A program made the position numbers and the translations under genes. Below, one piece after another: positions 54,022 through 63,866 of a DNA stretch of 64,000 nucleotides. The first letter of the stretch is position 1, and every line of letters begins with the position of its first letter. The notes beneath the pieces are model-generated. The model saw nothing but the letters and a program-made list of their open reading frames with translations, had not been told where the DNA came from and did no database searches. This DNA is from Azospirillum rugosum (GTDB lineage: Bacteria; Pseudomonadota; Alphaproteobacteria; Azospirillales; Azospirillaceae): assembly GCF_017876155.1 (NCBI RefSeq), contig NZ_JAGINP010000015.1, forward strand, positions 151,042 through 215,041, read 5' to 3'.

Positions 54022-56571
54022 ATGACCACGCGCGGGACCTTCGCCTTTTTCATCGAGCGCATCGAGGTCGGCGCCGAGCTGCGGGTCGAGGGCTGGGCGT
54101 TCCACGACCGGCACGGTCCCTGCGGCTTCGACGTGGTGATCGACGGCGGCCGCCGCCCGCCGGCCATCCACGTCCAGCGGGGCATCGGCCGCCGCGACGT
54201 CGCCCTGGCCCGCGGCACGCCGATGGCGGAGCGGTCGGGCTTCGTGGTCGTGGCGGCGCTGCCCCCCGGCACCTCCGCCGTCGTCCTGCGGCTGACCGCC
54301 GGGGACGAGCAGGAGGTCGTCCCGCTGATGCTGCGCACCGGCCTGTCGCTGCGCAGCTGGGAGGTGGGCTGCGAGCATTCGGTGCCGGCGGTGGAGCACC
54401 GCTTCCTGACCGAGCGCGGCCTGCGCTACGCCACCGCCCTGCCGGCACCGCTGGCGCGGGCGCGCGCTGCGCTCGGCCTGTTCGCCGAAACGCCGCCCGC
54501 CGTTCCCCCGCTCACGGCGCCCGTCTCCATCGTCGTGCCGGTCTACGGCGGCAAGCGCTTCCTGACGCCGCTCGTCCACGCCCTGCTGGAGACGGTGGAG
54601 CCGCGGCACCGCATCGTCTTCGTCGACGACGGCAACCCGGACCGCAGCATCACGGCCTTCCTGGTGGGGCTCGGCGTCTCGCACGACCATGTGACGGTCG
54701 TGGCCAAGCCGCGCAACGAGGGCTACCTGAAGGCGGTCATCGACGGGGTGGAGACGGCGACCCGGCTCAACCCCGACGGCCACGTCGTCCTGCTGAACAC
54801 CGACGTCGAGGTGCCGGCTGGCTGGCTGGAGCGGCTGGTCGGGCCGATCGAGCGCACGCCGTCGATCGCCAGCACCACCCCCTTCACCAACGCCGGGACC
54901 ATCTGCGGCTTTCCCGCGATGCCGGAGGACAACGCGCCCTTCCTCGACGCTCCGGTCGGGGAGATCGACGCCGCCTTCGCCGCCCTGGCCGGCGTGGTCC
55001 CGGTCGAGGCGCCGACCGGCGTCGGCTTCTGCATGGCCCTGAACCGCCGGGCGCTGCGGGAGATCGGCTTCTTCGACCAGGCGGCCTTCGGGCGCGGCTA
55101 CGGCGAGGAGGTGGACTGGTGCCGGCGGGCCATGCGGCATGGCTTCACCAACGTGATCGTGCCCAACCTCTACGTCCACCACCGCCACGGCGGCAGCTTC
55201 CCGAGCGCCGAGAAGGCGGCGCTGGTCGAGGCGTCCGGCGCCGTCATCCGGCAGCGCTACCCGGAGTTCGACGCGGAGGTGCAGGACTTCATCCGCGCCG
55301 ACCCGCTGCGCCCCGTCCGGGCCGCGGCGGCCGTCCGCATCCTGGGAACGCGGGGGGCCGGGGGCCGGCCGCGGACGGTGCTGCTGTTCGACCATCCGGG
55401 CACGGGCGGGGCCGCCACCTTCCGCGCCAAGGAGATCGCGCGCCTGCAGGCGCAGGGGCTGGCCGTCCTGCTGGTGCGGCCGACGGTGCAGCCGGTCCTC
55501 GGCATGCCCGAGGCCGCGCTCGACGTCGAGCTGCTGCACCGCGATGCGGCTTCCCACACCGCCGTCCGCTTCCCGGCCAACGGCCTGGACGATCTGGCCG
55601 CCCTGGTCGCCGCGCTGCCGCTGGCGGAGGTCGTGGTCAGTTCCCTGGTCGGCTACGCCGACACGGGCGCGGTCATGGCCTTCGTCCGGGGGCTCCGGCA
55701 AGGCGGCGGGGACGGGCGGGGCGTGCTGCTGCGGTTGCTGCACCACGACTATTTCCCGGTCTGCCCGTCCCTGAACCTGATCGACGCGGAGGACCGCTTC
55801 TGCGGCGTGCCGCCGCTGGAGCGCTGCCGGGCCTGCGCCCCGGCGAACCCGCATTTCCGCTGGCGGGAGGGGAGCGCCGCCGGAACGGAGTCCGCGGCGG
55901 CGGATTCCGCGGCGGTCCCCGGCGTCGACGTCGCCGCCCACCGCCGGTCATGGCAGGCGCTGTTCGACCTGGCCGACCGCCATGTCGTCTTCTCGCGCAG
56001 CGCGCTCGCCGTCCTGCGCCGGGCCTTCGCGCTGCGCGACGACCGGGTGCGGATCATCCCGCACCTGGCCGATCATGTGGCCGTGGCGCCGCTGCCGCCG
56101 GCGCCGCCGGGCCCCGTCGCCCGCGTGGCCGTCGTGGGCGGGATCAACGTGGCCAAGGGAGCGCGGATCCTGGAAGCCATGGTGCGCCTGGCCGAGGCGC
56201 ACCGGCTGCCGGTCCAGTTCGAGCTGTTTGGCAACATCGACCGGCTCCTGGACTCGGCGCACTTCCACGACAACGGCTCCTACGAGCCGGAGCGGCTTCC
56301 CCGGCTCCTGGCCGAGCGGGGCTGCCACGCGGTCTTCCTGCCCTCGATCTGGCCGGAAACCTACTGCTACGTGCTGGACGAGGTGGTCGGGCTGGGGCTG
56401 CCGGTCGTCGCGTTCGACATCGGCGCGCCGGCCGAGCGCCTGCGGTGCTGGTCGAACGGTGTCCTCGTCGCTCCGACCACGCCGGAGGCCGCCCTGTCCG
56501 CCCTGCTGCGCGTCACCGGCGCCGTCGTCCGGGGAACTCCGGGACCGCAGCTCGCGCAGATCGATGGATAA
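54022..56571 (+). CDS. GT2 - GT4 fusion glycosyltransferase
   Basis: An 849-residue protein. ATG 54022 is chosen; GTG 54001 is an in-frame alternative. Residues ~1-120 form a small beta domain (LRVEGWAFHDRHGPCGFDVV) that often precedes large GTs. The GT2 domain begins at SIVVPVYGGKRF (~168), with LNTDVEVPAGW (~257) and FGRGYGEEVDW (~355). The GT4-like half starts at LLFDHPGTGGAATFRAKEI (~453) and includes VAVVGGINVAKG (~702) and FLPSIWPETYCYVLDEVVG (~772). It carries a Cys-rich insert (RFCGVPPLERCRACAP) in the GT4 half. It probably adds two successive sugars. Confidence 0.84.
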   Translation: MTTRGTFAFFIERIEVGAELRVEGWAFHDRHGPCGFDVVIDGGRRPPAIHVQRGIGRRDVALARGTPMAERSGFVVVAALPPGTSAVVLRLTAGDEQEVVPLMLRTGLSLRSWEVGCEHSVPAVEHRFLTERGLRYATALPAPLARARAALGLFAETPPAVPPLTAPVSIVVPVYGGKRFLTPLVHALLETVEPRHRIVFVDDGNPDRSITAFLVGLGVSHDHVTVVAKPRNEGYLKAVIDGVETATRLNPDGHVVLLNTDVEVPAGWLERLVGPIERTPSIASTTPFTNAGTICGFPAMPEDNAPFLDAPVGEIDAAFAALAGVVPVEAPTGVGFCMALNRRALREIGFFDQAAFGRGYGEEVDWCRRAMRHGFTNVIVPNLYVHHRHGGSFPSAEKAALVEASGAVIRQRYPEFDAEVQDFIRADPLRPVRAAAAVRILGTRGAGGRPRTVLLFDHPGTGGAATFRAKEIARLQAQGLAVLLVRPTVQPVLGMPEAALDVELLHRDAASHTAVRFPANGLDDLAALVAALPLAEVVVSSLVGYADTGAVMAFVRGLRQGGGDGRGVLLRLLHHDYFPVCPSLNLIDAEDRFCGVPPLERCRACAPANPHFRWREGSAAGTESAAADSAAVPGVDVAAHRRSWQALFDLADRHVVFSRSALAVLRRAFALRDDRVRIIPHLADHVAVAPLPPAPPGPVARVAVVGGINVAKGARILEAMVRLAEAHRLPVQFELFGNIDRLLDSAHFHDNGSYEPERLPRLLAERGCHAVFLPSIWPETYCYVLDEVVGLGLPVVAFDIGAPAERLRCWSNGVLVAPTTPEAALSALLRVTGAVVRGTPGPQLAQIDG

Positions 56572-57138
56572 TCAAGCATTCCGGACCGCAAATAAATAGC
56601 GCATTTTTCGATTTCGAAACAATCATGTATTCTTGATAACAAAGCAGCCGGCATCGGCCGGGCCGTTAGGAAGGCGTTGACATCAGAAGGTGAATAGAGC
56701 ACTGATCTGCCGGTCATGCGCGAGAATTGATACGCCTGCTGAGTGCCGAATATTCTTATATTTCTGAAAATAATTTGGGGTCATTTCCGATGATCCAGCG
56801 AGGAATAGTTCGTGATCAGGCGCAGCAGATTTGGGGGAACCCCCAACCGTTGCTGAAATTGATCCCGTTTCCCCTGTCTTCTCGCTTGGCCTCTCGCTGA
56901 TGCTTATTTGTTTCAAATTCTTCTCGCATTTCGATATTATAAGGAAATTTCGCCCGCTCGGATTTGGGGATTGTCAGATGGGGGCTTTGTCTTGAGGCGT
57001 GAGGCTGGCATTGCAGCGATTTCTTCGGAGGTCCCGCTCTGCCTGGCTTGTCTCCCTAAGGTTGTGGCGCCGGCGCTCCCGCGGCTGGCCAGCGTGCGTT
57101 GCGGCTAAGACGGCATCTTTGAACAGGGTCAAAGGCAT
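56572..57138. other. Long A/T-rich non-coding leader
   Basis: This 567-bp stretch is clearly A/T-richer than its surroundings. It contains a perfect 16-bp palindrome (ttgggggaacccccaa, 56831-56846), TTGACA at 56677-56682 without a good -10 at standard spacing, and stretches such as cttatatttctgaaaataat. Short reading frames within it do not look coding. It probably holds the promoter and a long 5' leader of the 1523-residue glycosyltransferase. Confidence 0.5.
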
Positions 57139-60100
57139 ATGGCACGGAAGACGATTGGCAGCCTCGATGCGGTCAACATCAACAAGGGCTTCGGCTTCGT
57201 CCTGTCCGGCTGGGCCATCGACATCGGAAACCCCGACACGAAGGTCGGCATCGGCGTCGTCATCGACGGCCAGTGCGTCACGACATCCTGGGCCCGCTAT
57301 TTCAACCGCGACCTGTTCGCCAGCGGGCGGGGCGGCGGGTTCAACGCCTTCTCCGTCCTGGTGCCGCTGGAGCATTTCTCCCAGGACGTCCGCACCGTCC
57401 ATGTGGTCGGCAACGGCGAACTGATCGGCAGCGCGTCCATCCGGCTGCCGGAGGACGGCCGCCCGGTCGGCCTGGCCGAGGCCGGCGCGCAGCCGGAGGA
57501 CATGCCGGTCGACGTCATCGGCGACGTGGCGATGCTGCGCGGCGGCGGCATCTTCGACGCCCATTGGTACGAGCAGGTCTATCCGGGCGTCCTCGACTGG
57601 TGCCGCGAGACCGGATCCTCGCCCTACCACCACTACCTGCTCCTCGGCCGCCCCCGGAACCTCCTGCCGCACGTCCCCATGAACGGGACCTGGTACCTGG
57701 AGCGCTACGGCGCCATCATCCGCAGCATGCGCGGGGTCGATTGCCGGAGCCTGATCGACCATTACTACAACGCCGGCAGCATCTTCGGCTTCGACGCCGT
57801 TCCGGGCTTCGACGAGCAGACCTACCTGCACATCAACGACGACGTCCGCGCCTCGGTGGAGGAGCGCCTGCTGGTCAGCGGCTACCGCCATTACCTGATG
57901 TACGGCGCCGCGGAACAGCGCCAGGCGCCGCCGGGCGGCGCGCTGCCGCCGCTGCCCGCCCATGCGTTGCTGGAACGCCCCGAACTGGTGGCTCTCTTCG
58001 AGGGCACCGGCCCGCTGCCCGGCCCGACCGGCCGCAACTGGGCGGAGGTCAACGCCCGGCGCTTCCCGCCCCAGACGCCGTCCGACGCCTTCGCCGAGGA
58101 TCTGTACCGCGCGCTCCGCCCCGACGTGAGCAGCGCGGTCTCCAGCCGCCACATCGCCTCGGCCTGCGAGCACTGGGTGACGTACGGCGTGACGGAGGAC
58201 ATGGCGGGCACCGCCCCGCGCCTGACCGGCTATTGCGAGCACCGCTACCTCGTCAACAACCCGGACGTCTCGGCGGCGGTCGACCGCCGCGCGATCCCGT
58301 CCGGCTATCACCATTTCCTCAGCCACGGCCATCGGGAAGGGCGCAAGGGCGGCCTGGACCTCGGCGAGCCGCCCGCGCGGACCATCGCGTCCAACGACAT
58401 CCTGAAGCGCATCGCGGAGCGGGACCGCTGGCCGACCATCTCCATCGTCATGCCGGTCTACCAGACGCCGGAGCGGTGGCTGCGGGCGACGGTCGAGTCC
58501 GTCCTGGGCCAGCTCTACCCGTTCTGGGAACTCTGCATCGTCGACGACGCCTCGCCCAGCCCGCACGTCCGGGAACTGCTGGCCGAGTTCGCGGCGCGCG
58601 ACGGCCGCATCCGCGTGGCGAGCCTGCCGGCCAACGGCGGCATTTCCGCCGCGTCGAACGCCGCGCTGTCGCTGGCGAAGGGCGAGTGGATCGCGCTGCT
58701 CGACCACGACGACCAGCTGACGGCGGACGCGCTGTACGAGATCGCCGCCGCCATCGTCGAGCAGGACCCGGACGTGGTCTATTCCGACGAAGACAAGATG
58801 ACCGTCGACGGCCGGTTCTACGACGCGACCTGCAAGCCCGGCTGGTCGCCCGACCTGCTGCGCAGCACCATGTACATCGGGCACCTAACCTGCTACCGCG
58901 CCTCCGTCGTCCGCTCGGTCGGCGGCTTCCGGAGCGAATGCGACGGGACGCAGGACTACGACCTGGCGCTCCGCGTCGCCGCGGTGACCGAGCGCTTCGT
59001 CCACGTCCCGAAGATCCTCTACCACTGGATCGCCATCCCGGGATCGACCGCCGAGGTCCTGTCGGCCAAGAGCTACGCGATCGAGCGGCAGAAGACGGCC
59101 ATCGAGGGCGCCCTCGCGCCGGGCGCGGCCACGCCCTTCGAGGTGCGGCCCCACTGGTCCACGGGCAACTGGCGGGTCGTCTACGCCCCGCCGTCCCCGG
59201 CCCCGCTGGTCAGCGTCGTCATCCCCAGCGCCGGCCGGATGGGCGAGGTCTTCGGGATGCAGGTCGACATCCTGAAGAACTGCGTCGCCAGCCTGTTCGG
59301 CAGCGAGTGCTACGAGAACTTCGAGGTCGTCGTCGTGCACAACGGCGAGCTGGAGGCCTCGACCCTGCGCTTCCTGCGCGCCTTCCCGAACGTGCGCGAC
59401 GTCAATGCCCAGCGGACGAGCTTCAACTTCTCCGACCGCGTCAACCTGGGCGTGGAGCACGCGCGCGGCGACTACGTGCTTCTGCTCAACGACGACATCC
59501 AGGCCATCTCGAAGCATTTCCTGCGCGACATGGTCGGGCTGGCCAGCCAGCCGGGCGTCGGCATCGTCGGCCCGCGGCTGCTGTTCGCCAACGGCACGAT
59601 CCAGCACGTCGGCATCCTGCTGCTGAACGGCTCGCCGACCCACGCCCTGATCGGCGAGCACCGCCTGACGCCGGGCCCGCAGGGGATCGGCCAGCTGGTG
59701 CACAACGCGGCCGCGGCCACCGCCGCCTGCATGCTGGTGTCCCGCAAGCTCTACCAGGAGGTCGGCGGCTTCGACACCGGCCTCTGGCTCAACTACAACG
59801 ACGTCGATTTCTGCAACAAGGTCCGGGCCAGGGGCCTGCGCATCGTCATCGACCCGGCGATCGAGCTTTACCATTTCGAATCCCTGTCGAAGGAAGGCAC
59901 CTTCAACTGGGAGCTTCAGAACTTCATCCGGCGCTGGGGCATTCCGGCGGATCCCTACGTCAACCCGGCCTACGCGGCCGACAGTCCCTTCTACGAGATC
60001 GACCGCTCCCCCGCCGCCCGCCCGGTGCGCGACGTCCAGGAGCAGATCATGGCGCGCATCGCCGCGTCGCGGACCCGGCCGCCGGTGGAGGAGTCGATCC

Positions 60101-61710
60101 GCTTCTCCTTCTTCATGAGCACCTACAAGCAGCCCATCCGGTTCCTGCGCGAGATCGAGAAGACGATCCTGAACCAGTTCTACCGGAACTTCGAATGGGT
60201 GATCGTCAGCGACGGCGACCACCGGCCGGAGCTGCTCGACTGGCTGCGCGAGGTGTCGGCCCACGAGAACGTCACGGTGATCGTCGCCCCGGAGAACCAG
60301 GGCATCATGGCGGGCTACGGCCTGGCCTTCCGGGCCACGTCCGGCGACTACGTCCTGCCGGTGGACGCCGACGACTTCCTGACGCTGGACGCCCTCCAGG
60401 TGATGGCGGAGCATATCCACGCCCATGGCCGCCCGGCGGTGCTGTATTCCGACGAGTTCAAGAGCAACCCCGAATCCCGGCTGTTCTCGCCCTTCCACAA
60501 GCCGGAGTTCGACTGGGTCCTGCACATGAACATCTGCTTCACCTGCCATCTCTGCGCCCTGCGCCGGGACGTGGCGGTGCAGATCGGCGCCTACACGGAC
60601 CTGAAGGCGACCTGGAGCCACGACTGGGACACCTTCACGCGCGTCGAGCGGGCCGGCCACGCGATCGTCCACGTTCCGCACCTGCTGTACGCCTGGCGGA
60701 TCAACCCCGGCTCGACGGCGTCGGTCGAGAGCAGCATGAAGCCGGAGGCCCTGCACAGCCAGCGGCACGTCCTGGAGCAGCACCTGGCCCTGACCGGCCG
60801 GGACCGGGCCCTGTCCGTGGCCGAGAACACCCTGTTCCCCCATCCCGGCATCTGGCGGCTGGCGCCGGAAGCCGGGGAGCCCCGCCGCGTGGCGATGGTG
60901 ATCGCAGGCGGCGCGCTGCGCGGGGAGGCCAGGGCCGCGGCGGTGGCCGCCGTGCTGACGCAGCGCGGCCGGACGGCCCAGTCGGTCCGGATCCAGCTGG
61001 CGCCGGGCGACGGGGCGGCGTTCCAGGAAGCCCTGGAGCGGCTGGTGGTGGGCTACCACGCCCTGTCCGGCGTGACGCTGCACGACGCCCCCCTCGCGGT
61101 CCTGCTCGCGGATGCCGGCGCGGAGGCCGACCAGGTGGTCTTCGTGCAGGCCGACTGCGTGCCGGAGCAGGCCGGCGGCGTGGCGGAACTCACCGGGCTG
61201 CTGGGCGGCGTGGACGAGGCGGTGGCCATCGGCGGGCGTGTCCTGGACACCGGCGACCGGGTCGCCTGGGCGGGCGGATTCTTCGGGATCGGCGGCTTCC
61301 TGGCCACCGCCGACTATGGCCGCGAGGCCGGCGACAGCGGCTACCACGGCATGCTCTTCTGCCAGAGGTTCGTGGACGGCGTGTCGCCCAGCCACTGGGC
61401 GGCCCGCAGCGGCTTCCTGCGCGATCTGCTGAAGACCGTCGGGCCGGACGTCTCGGCGGCGCAGATCGCAACCGCCATCGCGCTGCGCGCCCACGCCGAC
61501 GGCAAGCGCGTGCTCTACACGCCCTTCAGCCTGTGGCGCCTGACGGAGCGGGCCAACGTCCAGCCGCCGCCGCCGTCCGACGCGCTGCTCGCAAGCCTAG
61601 GGGTCGAGGTGCCACGGGAAAGCCGCTGGTACAGCCCCCGCCTTTACCCCGTGGCGGCGTTCAGCTACCAGCCCCGCGGCTACGCCACCGGAGCCGTTCG
61701 GGCCTCTTAA
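57139..61710 (+). CDS. 1523-aa multi-domain GT2 glycosyltransferase
   Basis: It opens with a beta domain (FVLSGWAIDIGNPDTKVGIG, ~19-38) like that of the preceding gene. Residues ~135-410 contain about five diverged copies of the YLxxNPDV...HYxxxG module (e.g. TYLHINDDVRASV, RYLVNNPDVSAAV). Three GT2 domains follow: ISIVMPVYQTPE (~434, LDHDDQL ~522), VSVVIPSAGRMG (~691, LLNDDIQ ~782) and FSFFMSTYKQPI (~990, PVDADDF ~1073). A fourth region (~1249-1480) has a worn GT2-like start without a clear DxD. Such proteins can build several linkages in one chain. Confidence 0.87.
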   Translation: MARKTIGSLDAVNINKGFGFVLSGWAIDIGNPDTKVGIGVVIDGQCVTTSWARYFNRDLFASGRGGGFNAFSVLVPLEHFSQDVRTVHVVGNGELIGSASIRLPEDGRPVGLAEAGAQPEDMPVDVIGDVAMLRGGGIFDAHWYEQVYPGVLDWCRETGSSPYHHYLLLGRPRNLLPHVPMNGTWYLERYGAIIRSMRGVDCRSLIDHYYNAGSIFGFDAVPGFDEQTYLHINDDVRASVEERLLVSGYRHYLMYGAAEQRQAPPGGALPPLPAHALLERPELVALFEGTGPLPGPTGRNWAEVNARRFPPQTPSDAFAEDLYRALRPDVSSAVSSRHIASACEHWVTYGVTEDMAGTAPRLTGYCEHRYLVNNPDVSAAVDRRAIPSGYHHFLSHGHREGRKGGLDLGEPPARTIASNDILKRIAERDRWPTISIVMPVYQTPERWLRATVESVLGQLYPFWELCIVDDASPSPHVRELLAEFAARDGRIRVASLPANGGISAASNAALSLAKGEWIALLDHDDQLTADALYEIAAAIVEQDPDVVYSDEDKMTVDGRFYDATCKPGWSPDLLRSTMYIGHLTCYRASVVRSVGGFRSECDGTQDYDLALRVAAVTERFVHVPKILYHWIAIPGSTAEVLSAKSYAIERQKTAIEGALAPGAATPFEVRPHWSTGNWRVVYAPPSPAPLVSVVIPSAGRMGEVFGMQVDILKNCVASLFGSECYENFEVVVVHNGELEASTLRFLRAFPNVRDVNAQRTSFNFSDRVNLGVEHARGDYVLLLNDDIQAISKHFLRDMVGLASQPGVGIVGPRLLFANGTIQHVGILLLNGSPTHALIGEHRLTPGPQGIGQLVHNAAAATAACMLVSRKLYQEVGGFDTGLWLNYNDVDFCNKVRARGLRIVIDPAIELYHFESLSKEGTFNWELQNFIRRWGIPADPYVNPAYAADSPFYEIDRSPAARPVRDVQEQIMARIAASRTRPPVEESIRFSFFMSTYKQPIRFLREIEKTILNQFYRNFEWVIVSDGDHRPELLDWLREVSAHENVTVIVAPENQGIMAGYGLAFRATSGDYVLPVDADDFLTLDALQVMAEHIHAHGRPAVLYSDEFKSNPESRLFSPFHKPEFDWVLHMNICFTCHLCALRRDVAVQIGAYTDLKATWSHDWDTFTRVERAGHAIVHVPHLLYAWRINPGSTASVESSMKPEALHSQRHVLEQHLALTGRDRALSVAENTLFPHPGIWRLAPEAGEPRRVAMVIAGGALRGEARAAAVAAVLTQRGRTAQSVRIQLAPGDGAAFQEALERLVVGYHALSGVTLHDAPLAVLLADAGAEADQVVFVQADCVPEQAGGVAELTGLLGGVDEAVAIGGRVLDTGDRVAWAGGFFGIGGFLATADYGREAGDSGYHGMLFCQRFVDGVSPSHWAARSGFLRDLLKTVGPDVSAAQIATAIALRAHADGKRVLYTPFSLWRLTERANVQPPPPSDALLASLGVEVPRESRWYSPRLYPVAAFSYQPRGYATGAVRAS

Positions 61711-61989
61711 AGTAGATTGCGATCCGCTTTGGACCGCGACCGCAGGCCCGGTCGCGGCCGGCCCGTCGCCGTGGATGCGCCGTGCGGTGCGACGGCCGGC
61801 AAATTGGGATTGCTGACATCTGCAAACAGAGATAGCGTGCCTCCGGCGATATCGGCGGGGATAACTTGAGCATTTTGCTAAAATACAACTTTCTTAAAGC
61901 CTTTCGTGCTTCGGCTTTCGACCGTCGATTGTCCGAAAAACGATAGAGTTTGAACAATAAATTCTGCTGAAAGAGGCAGTCGGACAAGG

Positions 61990-63807
61990 GTGGAGTCTGT
62001 TGTGGCTCTTGAGCTTCCCAATTCAATCTTTTTCCACGTTGGCCGCACGGCGGGACATTGGGTGCGCCACGTCATCCGGCAAATGGACATCCCCGTGCGG
62101 GAGGTCGGTGGCTTCCACGATTGGCCGTCGCGGATCGCCATGGTCGAGGAGCAGCAGAGAAAGCTGAAATTCTGCTTCATCCGCCATCCTCTGGAGTGGC
62201 TGCGCTCGCTGTGGATGCACGAGATGTATTTCGGGTGGGAGGACAACCACTTCTCCCGTTCGACCGCCTCCGACAATTTCGCGGAGTTTCTGCGGAACGC
62301 GATCCGTGCCTTTCCGGAGGGGCCGGTGTCGGCGGCTTACGCCCCGTTCCTCAAGGAATGCGATGCCGTGGGCCGGCAGGAAAACCTGATCGGCGACATG
62401 CTGACCATCCTGGGGCGTGCGCGCGAGGATTTCGTCCCCGGCGTCCTGTACCGGACGGGGAATGTGGGCATCGGGATCCCGGAGGAGTTCCGGCGCGCCG
62501 CCGTGGCTCCGGAAGATCTCCTGCGGGAGGTTCTTGCCAGCGATGCAGCGCTCTGCAAAGCCTGGGGCTACGACGGCGTCCCAAGCGCGATGATCGGCGA
62601 GCCGGCGACGATGACCGCCGCCTACGTGCCGCTGGTGCCGTGCCCCAGCGCGCCGGCGGTGGACGCCGGTGATGGGATGGCCGGTGATTCGGCCGAGTTG
62701 GCGGACGGGCCGACGTTCGACAACGCCTTCCGCATCGGGGACCGGCTCGTGCCGGGCCGGAAGGAGTTCCGCCGAACCACGAAGATCCTGCGCGATTTCC
62801 TCGATACCCTCGACTTCACCGGCCGGACGGTTCTCGACACCGCCTGCGGCGACGGTGTCTTCGCTCAATACGCCGCCGGACGGGGAGCGGAGCGGGTGGT
62901 CGCCATCGACCGGACGGTCAAGGAGGCCGCGGTCACGCTCGACCGCCTGATCGGTCGCGGCGTCGCGCTTCGTGAGGAAGGGCTCTACGGGCTCGACGCC
63001 GTCCTCGGCGAACGGTTCGACGTGGTGTTCTGCTTCAGGCAGCTTGAGACGCTGCGCTACCCGTTCCTGGCCCTGCGCGCCCTGAGCCGCCTGGTCAAGG
63101 AAGGGGGAACCCTGGTCCTCGAATGCGGCTACCTGGACGCGATGGCGGACAAGCCGTTGCTGATGTGCCCCCTGGGCAGCGAGGCCCCGGCCTCCGCCCT
63201 GGAGTGCAGCTATTTCAACAGGAAAGGGCTGCTCGACAGCCTTGCCTCGTTCGGCTTCACCGACATTGGGGTCGTCAGCACGTTCCAGCACGGGCTGGAT
63301 CCCGGCCGGGACTTTTCCGCTCTGAATTTCGAAAACAAGGCGGAATGGAACGACTCCGAAACGGTGATCGGCCGGCTGCTGCTGACCTGCCGGTGGGAGC
63401 CGGGCAAGGCCGAGGCCGATCCGCGTCTGAAGCATGAGACGGAGCGGCTGCCCCTCCTGCTCGACCGCTGGGACAGCCAGCTGCCGTTCGGCGGAGTGCC
63501 CGCCCACACCGTGGACCCGCAGCTCGTTCGGGAGCTGTATGGAGCCATCTTCGCCCTGCAGGAAGAGGTCAAGACGTGCAAGGCCCAGGTCCAGGGGCTG
63601 GAGGTCGGGATCAAGGACCGTGAACGCGACCTTCAGGAGGCGTGGATGCAGCGCGATGCCCTGGGCCGCGACCTCGTCGAGCGGACCGAGGAGCTGGTGG
63701 CGACGCGCGAGGAACTCCGCGACCGGACCCTGCGCCTGGAGCAGGCCCTGACGGCCCTGGAGGAGCTGCGCCGGCCGACCGGGGAGCCACCGGCGTCCGA
63801 CGCGTGA
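61990..63807 (+). CDS. Sulfotransferase-like - methyltransferase - coiled coil fusion
   Basis: About 605 residues from GTG 61990; GTG 62002 has a better-placed ribosome binding site (ggtggag) and may be the true start. Residues ~12-200 look like a sulfotransferase: SIFFHVGRTAGHWVRHVI (5'-phosphosulfate loop) and CFIRHPLEWLRSLW (~61-74, 3'-phosphate site with R, P, W and S). Residues ~260-450 are a class I methyltransferase (VLDTACGDGVFAQYAA ~281, LVLECGYLDA). Residues ~510-595 form a coiled coil rich in Glu/Arg. PAPS from NodPQ could serve the first domain. The combination is unusual. Confidence 0.8.
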   Translation: MESVVALELPNSIFFHVGRTAGHWVRHVIRQMDIPVREVGGFHDWPSRIAMVEEQQRKLKFCFIRHPLEWLRSLWMHEMYFGWEDNHFSRSTASDNFAEFLRNAIRAFPEGPVSAAYAPFLKECDAVGRQENLIGDMLTILGRAREDFVPGVLYRTGNVGIGIPEEFRRAAVAPEDLLREVLASDAALCKAWGYDGVPSAMIGEPATMTAAYVPLVPCPSAPAVDAGDGMAGDSAELADGPTFDNAFRIGDRLVPGRKEFRRTTKILRDFLDTLDFTGRTVLDTACGDGVFAQYAAGRGAERVVAIDRTVKEAAVTLDRLIGRGVALREEGLYGLDAVLGERFDVVFCFRQLETLRYPFLALRALSRLVKEGGTLVLECGYLDAMADKPLLMCPLGSEAPASALECSYFNRKGLLDSLASFGFTDIGVVSTFQHGLDPGRDFSALNFENKAEWNDSETVIGRLLLTCRWEPGKAEADPRLKHETERLPLLLDRWDSQLPFGGVPAHTVDPQLVRELYGAIFALQEEVKTCKAQVQGLEVGIKDRERDLQEAWMQRDALGRDLVERTEELVATREELRDRTLRLEQALTALEELRRPTGEPPASDA

Positions 63808-63823
63808 GGGCCATGCGTGAAAG

Positions 63824-63856
63824 CGCGGGCGGTGTCCGTTCCCGGCACCACCCGCG
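63824..63856. terminator. Hairpin between convergent genes
   Basis: An 11-bp stem with one G:U-type mismatch (cgcgggcggtg 63824-63834 / caccacccgcg 63846-63856) lies between the stop codons of two convergent genes. It may act as a two-way terminator. Confidence 0.45.
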
Positions 63857-63866
63857 ATCGCGCCTC

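Noticed and set aside
56683..56916. Short minus-strand frame in the A/T-rich leader
   Set aside because: No ribosome binding site, no domain, and base use unlike genes of this replicon.
57139..61710. Fourth GT2 domain counted as catalytic
   Set aside because: Residues from ~1249 resemble a GT2 start but no clear DxD motif was found, so it is described as worn.
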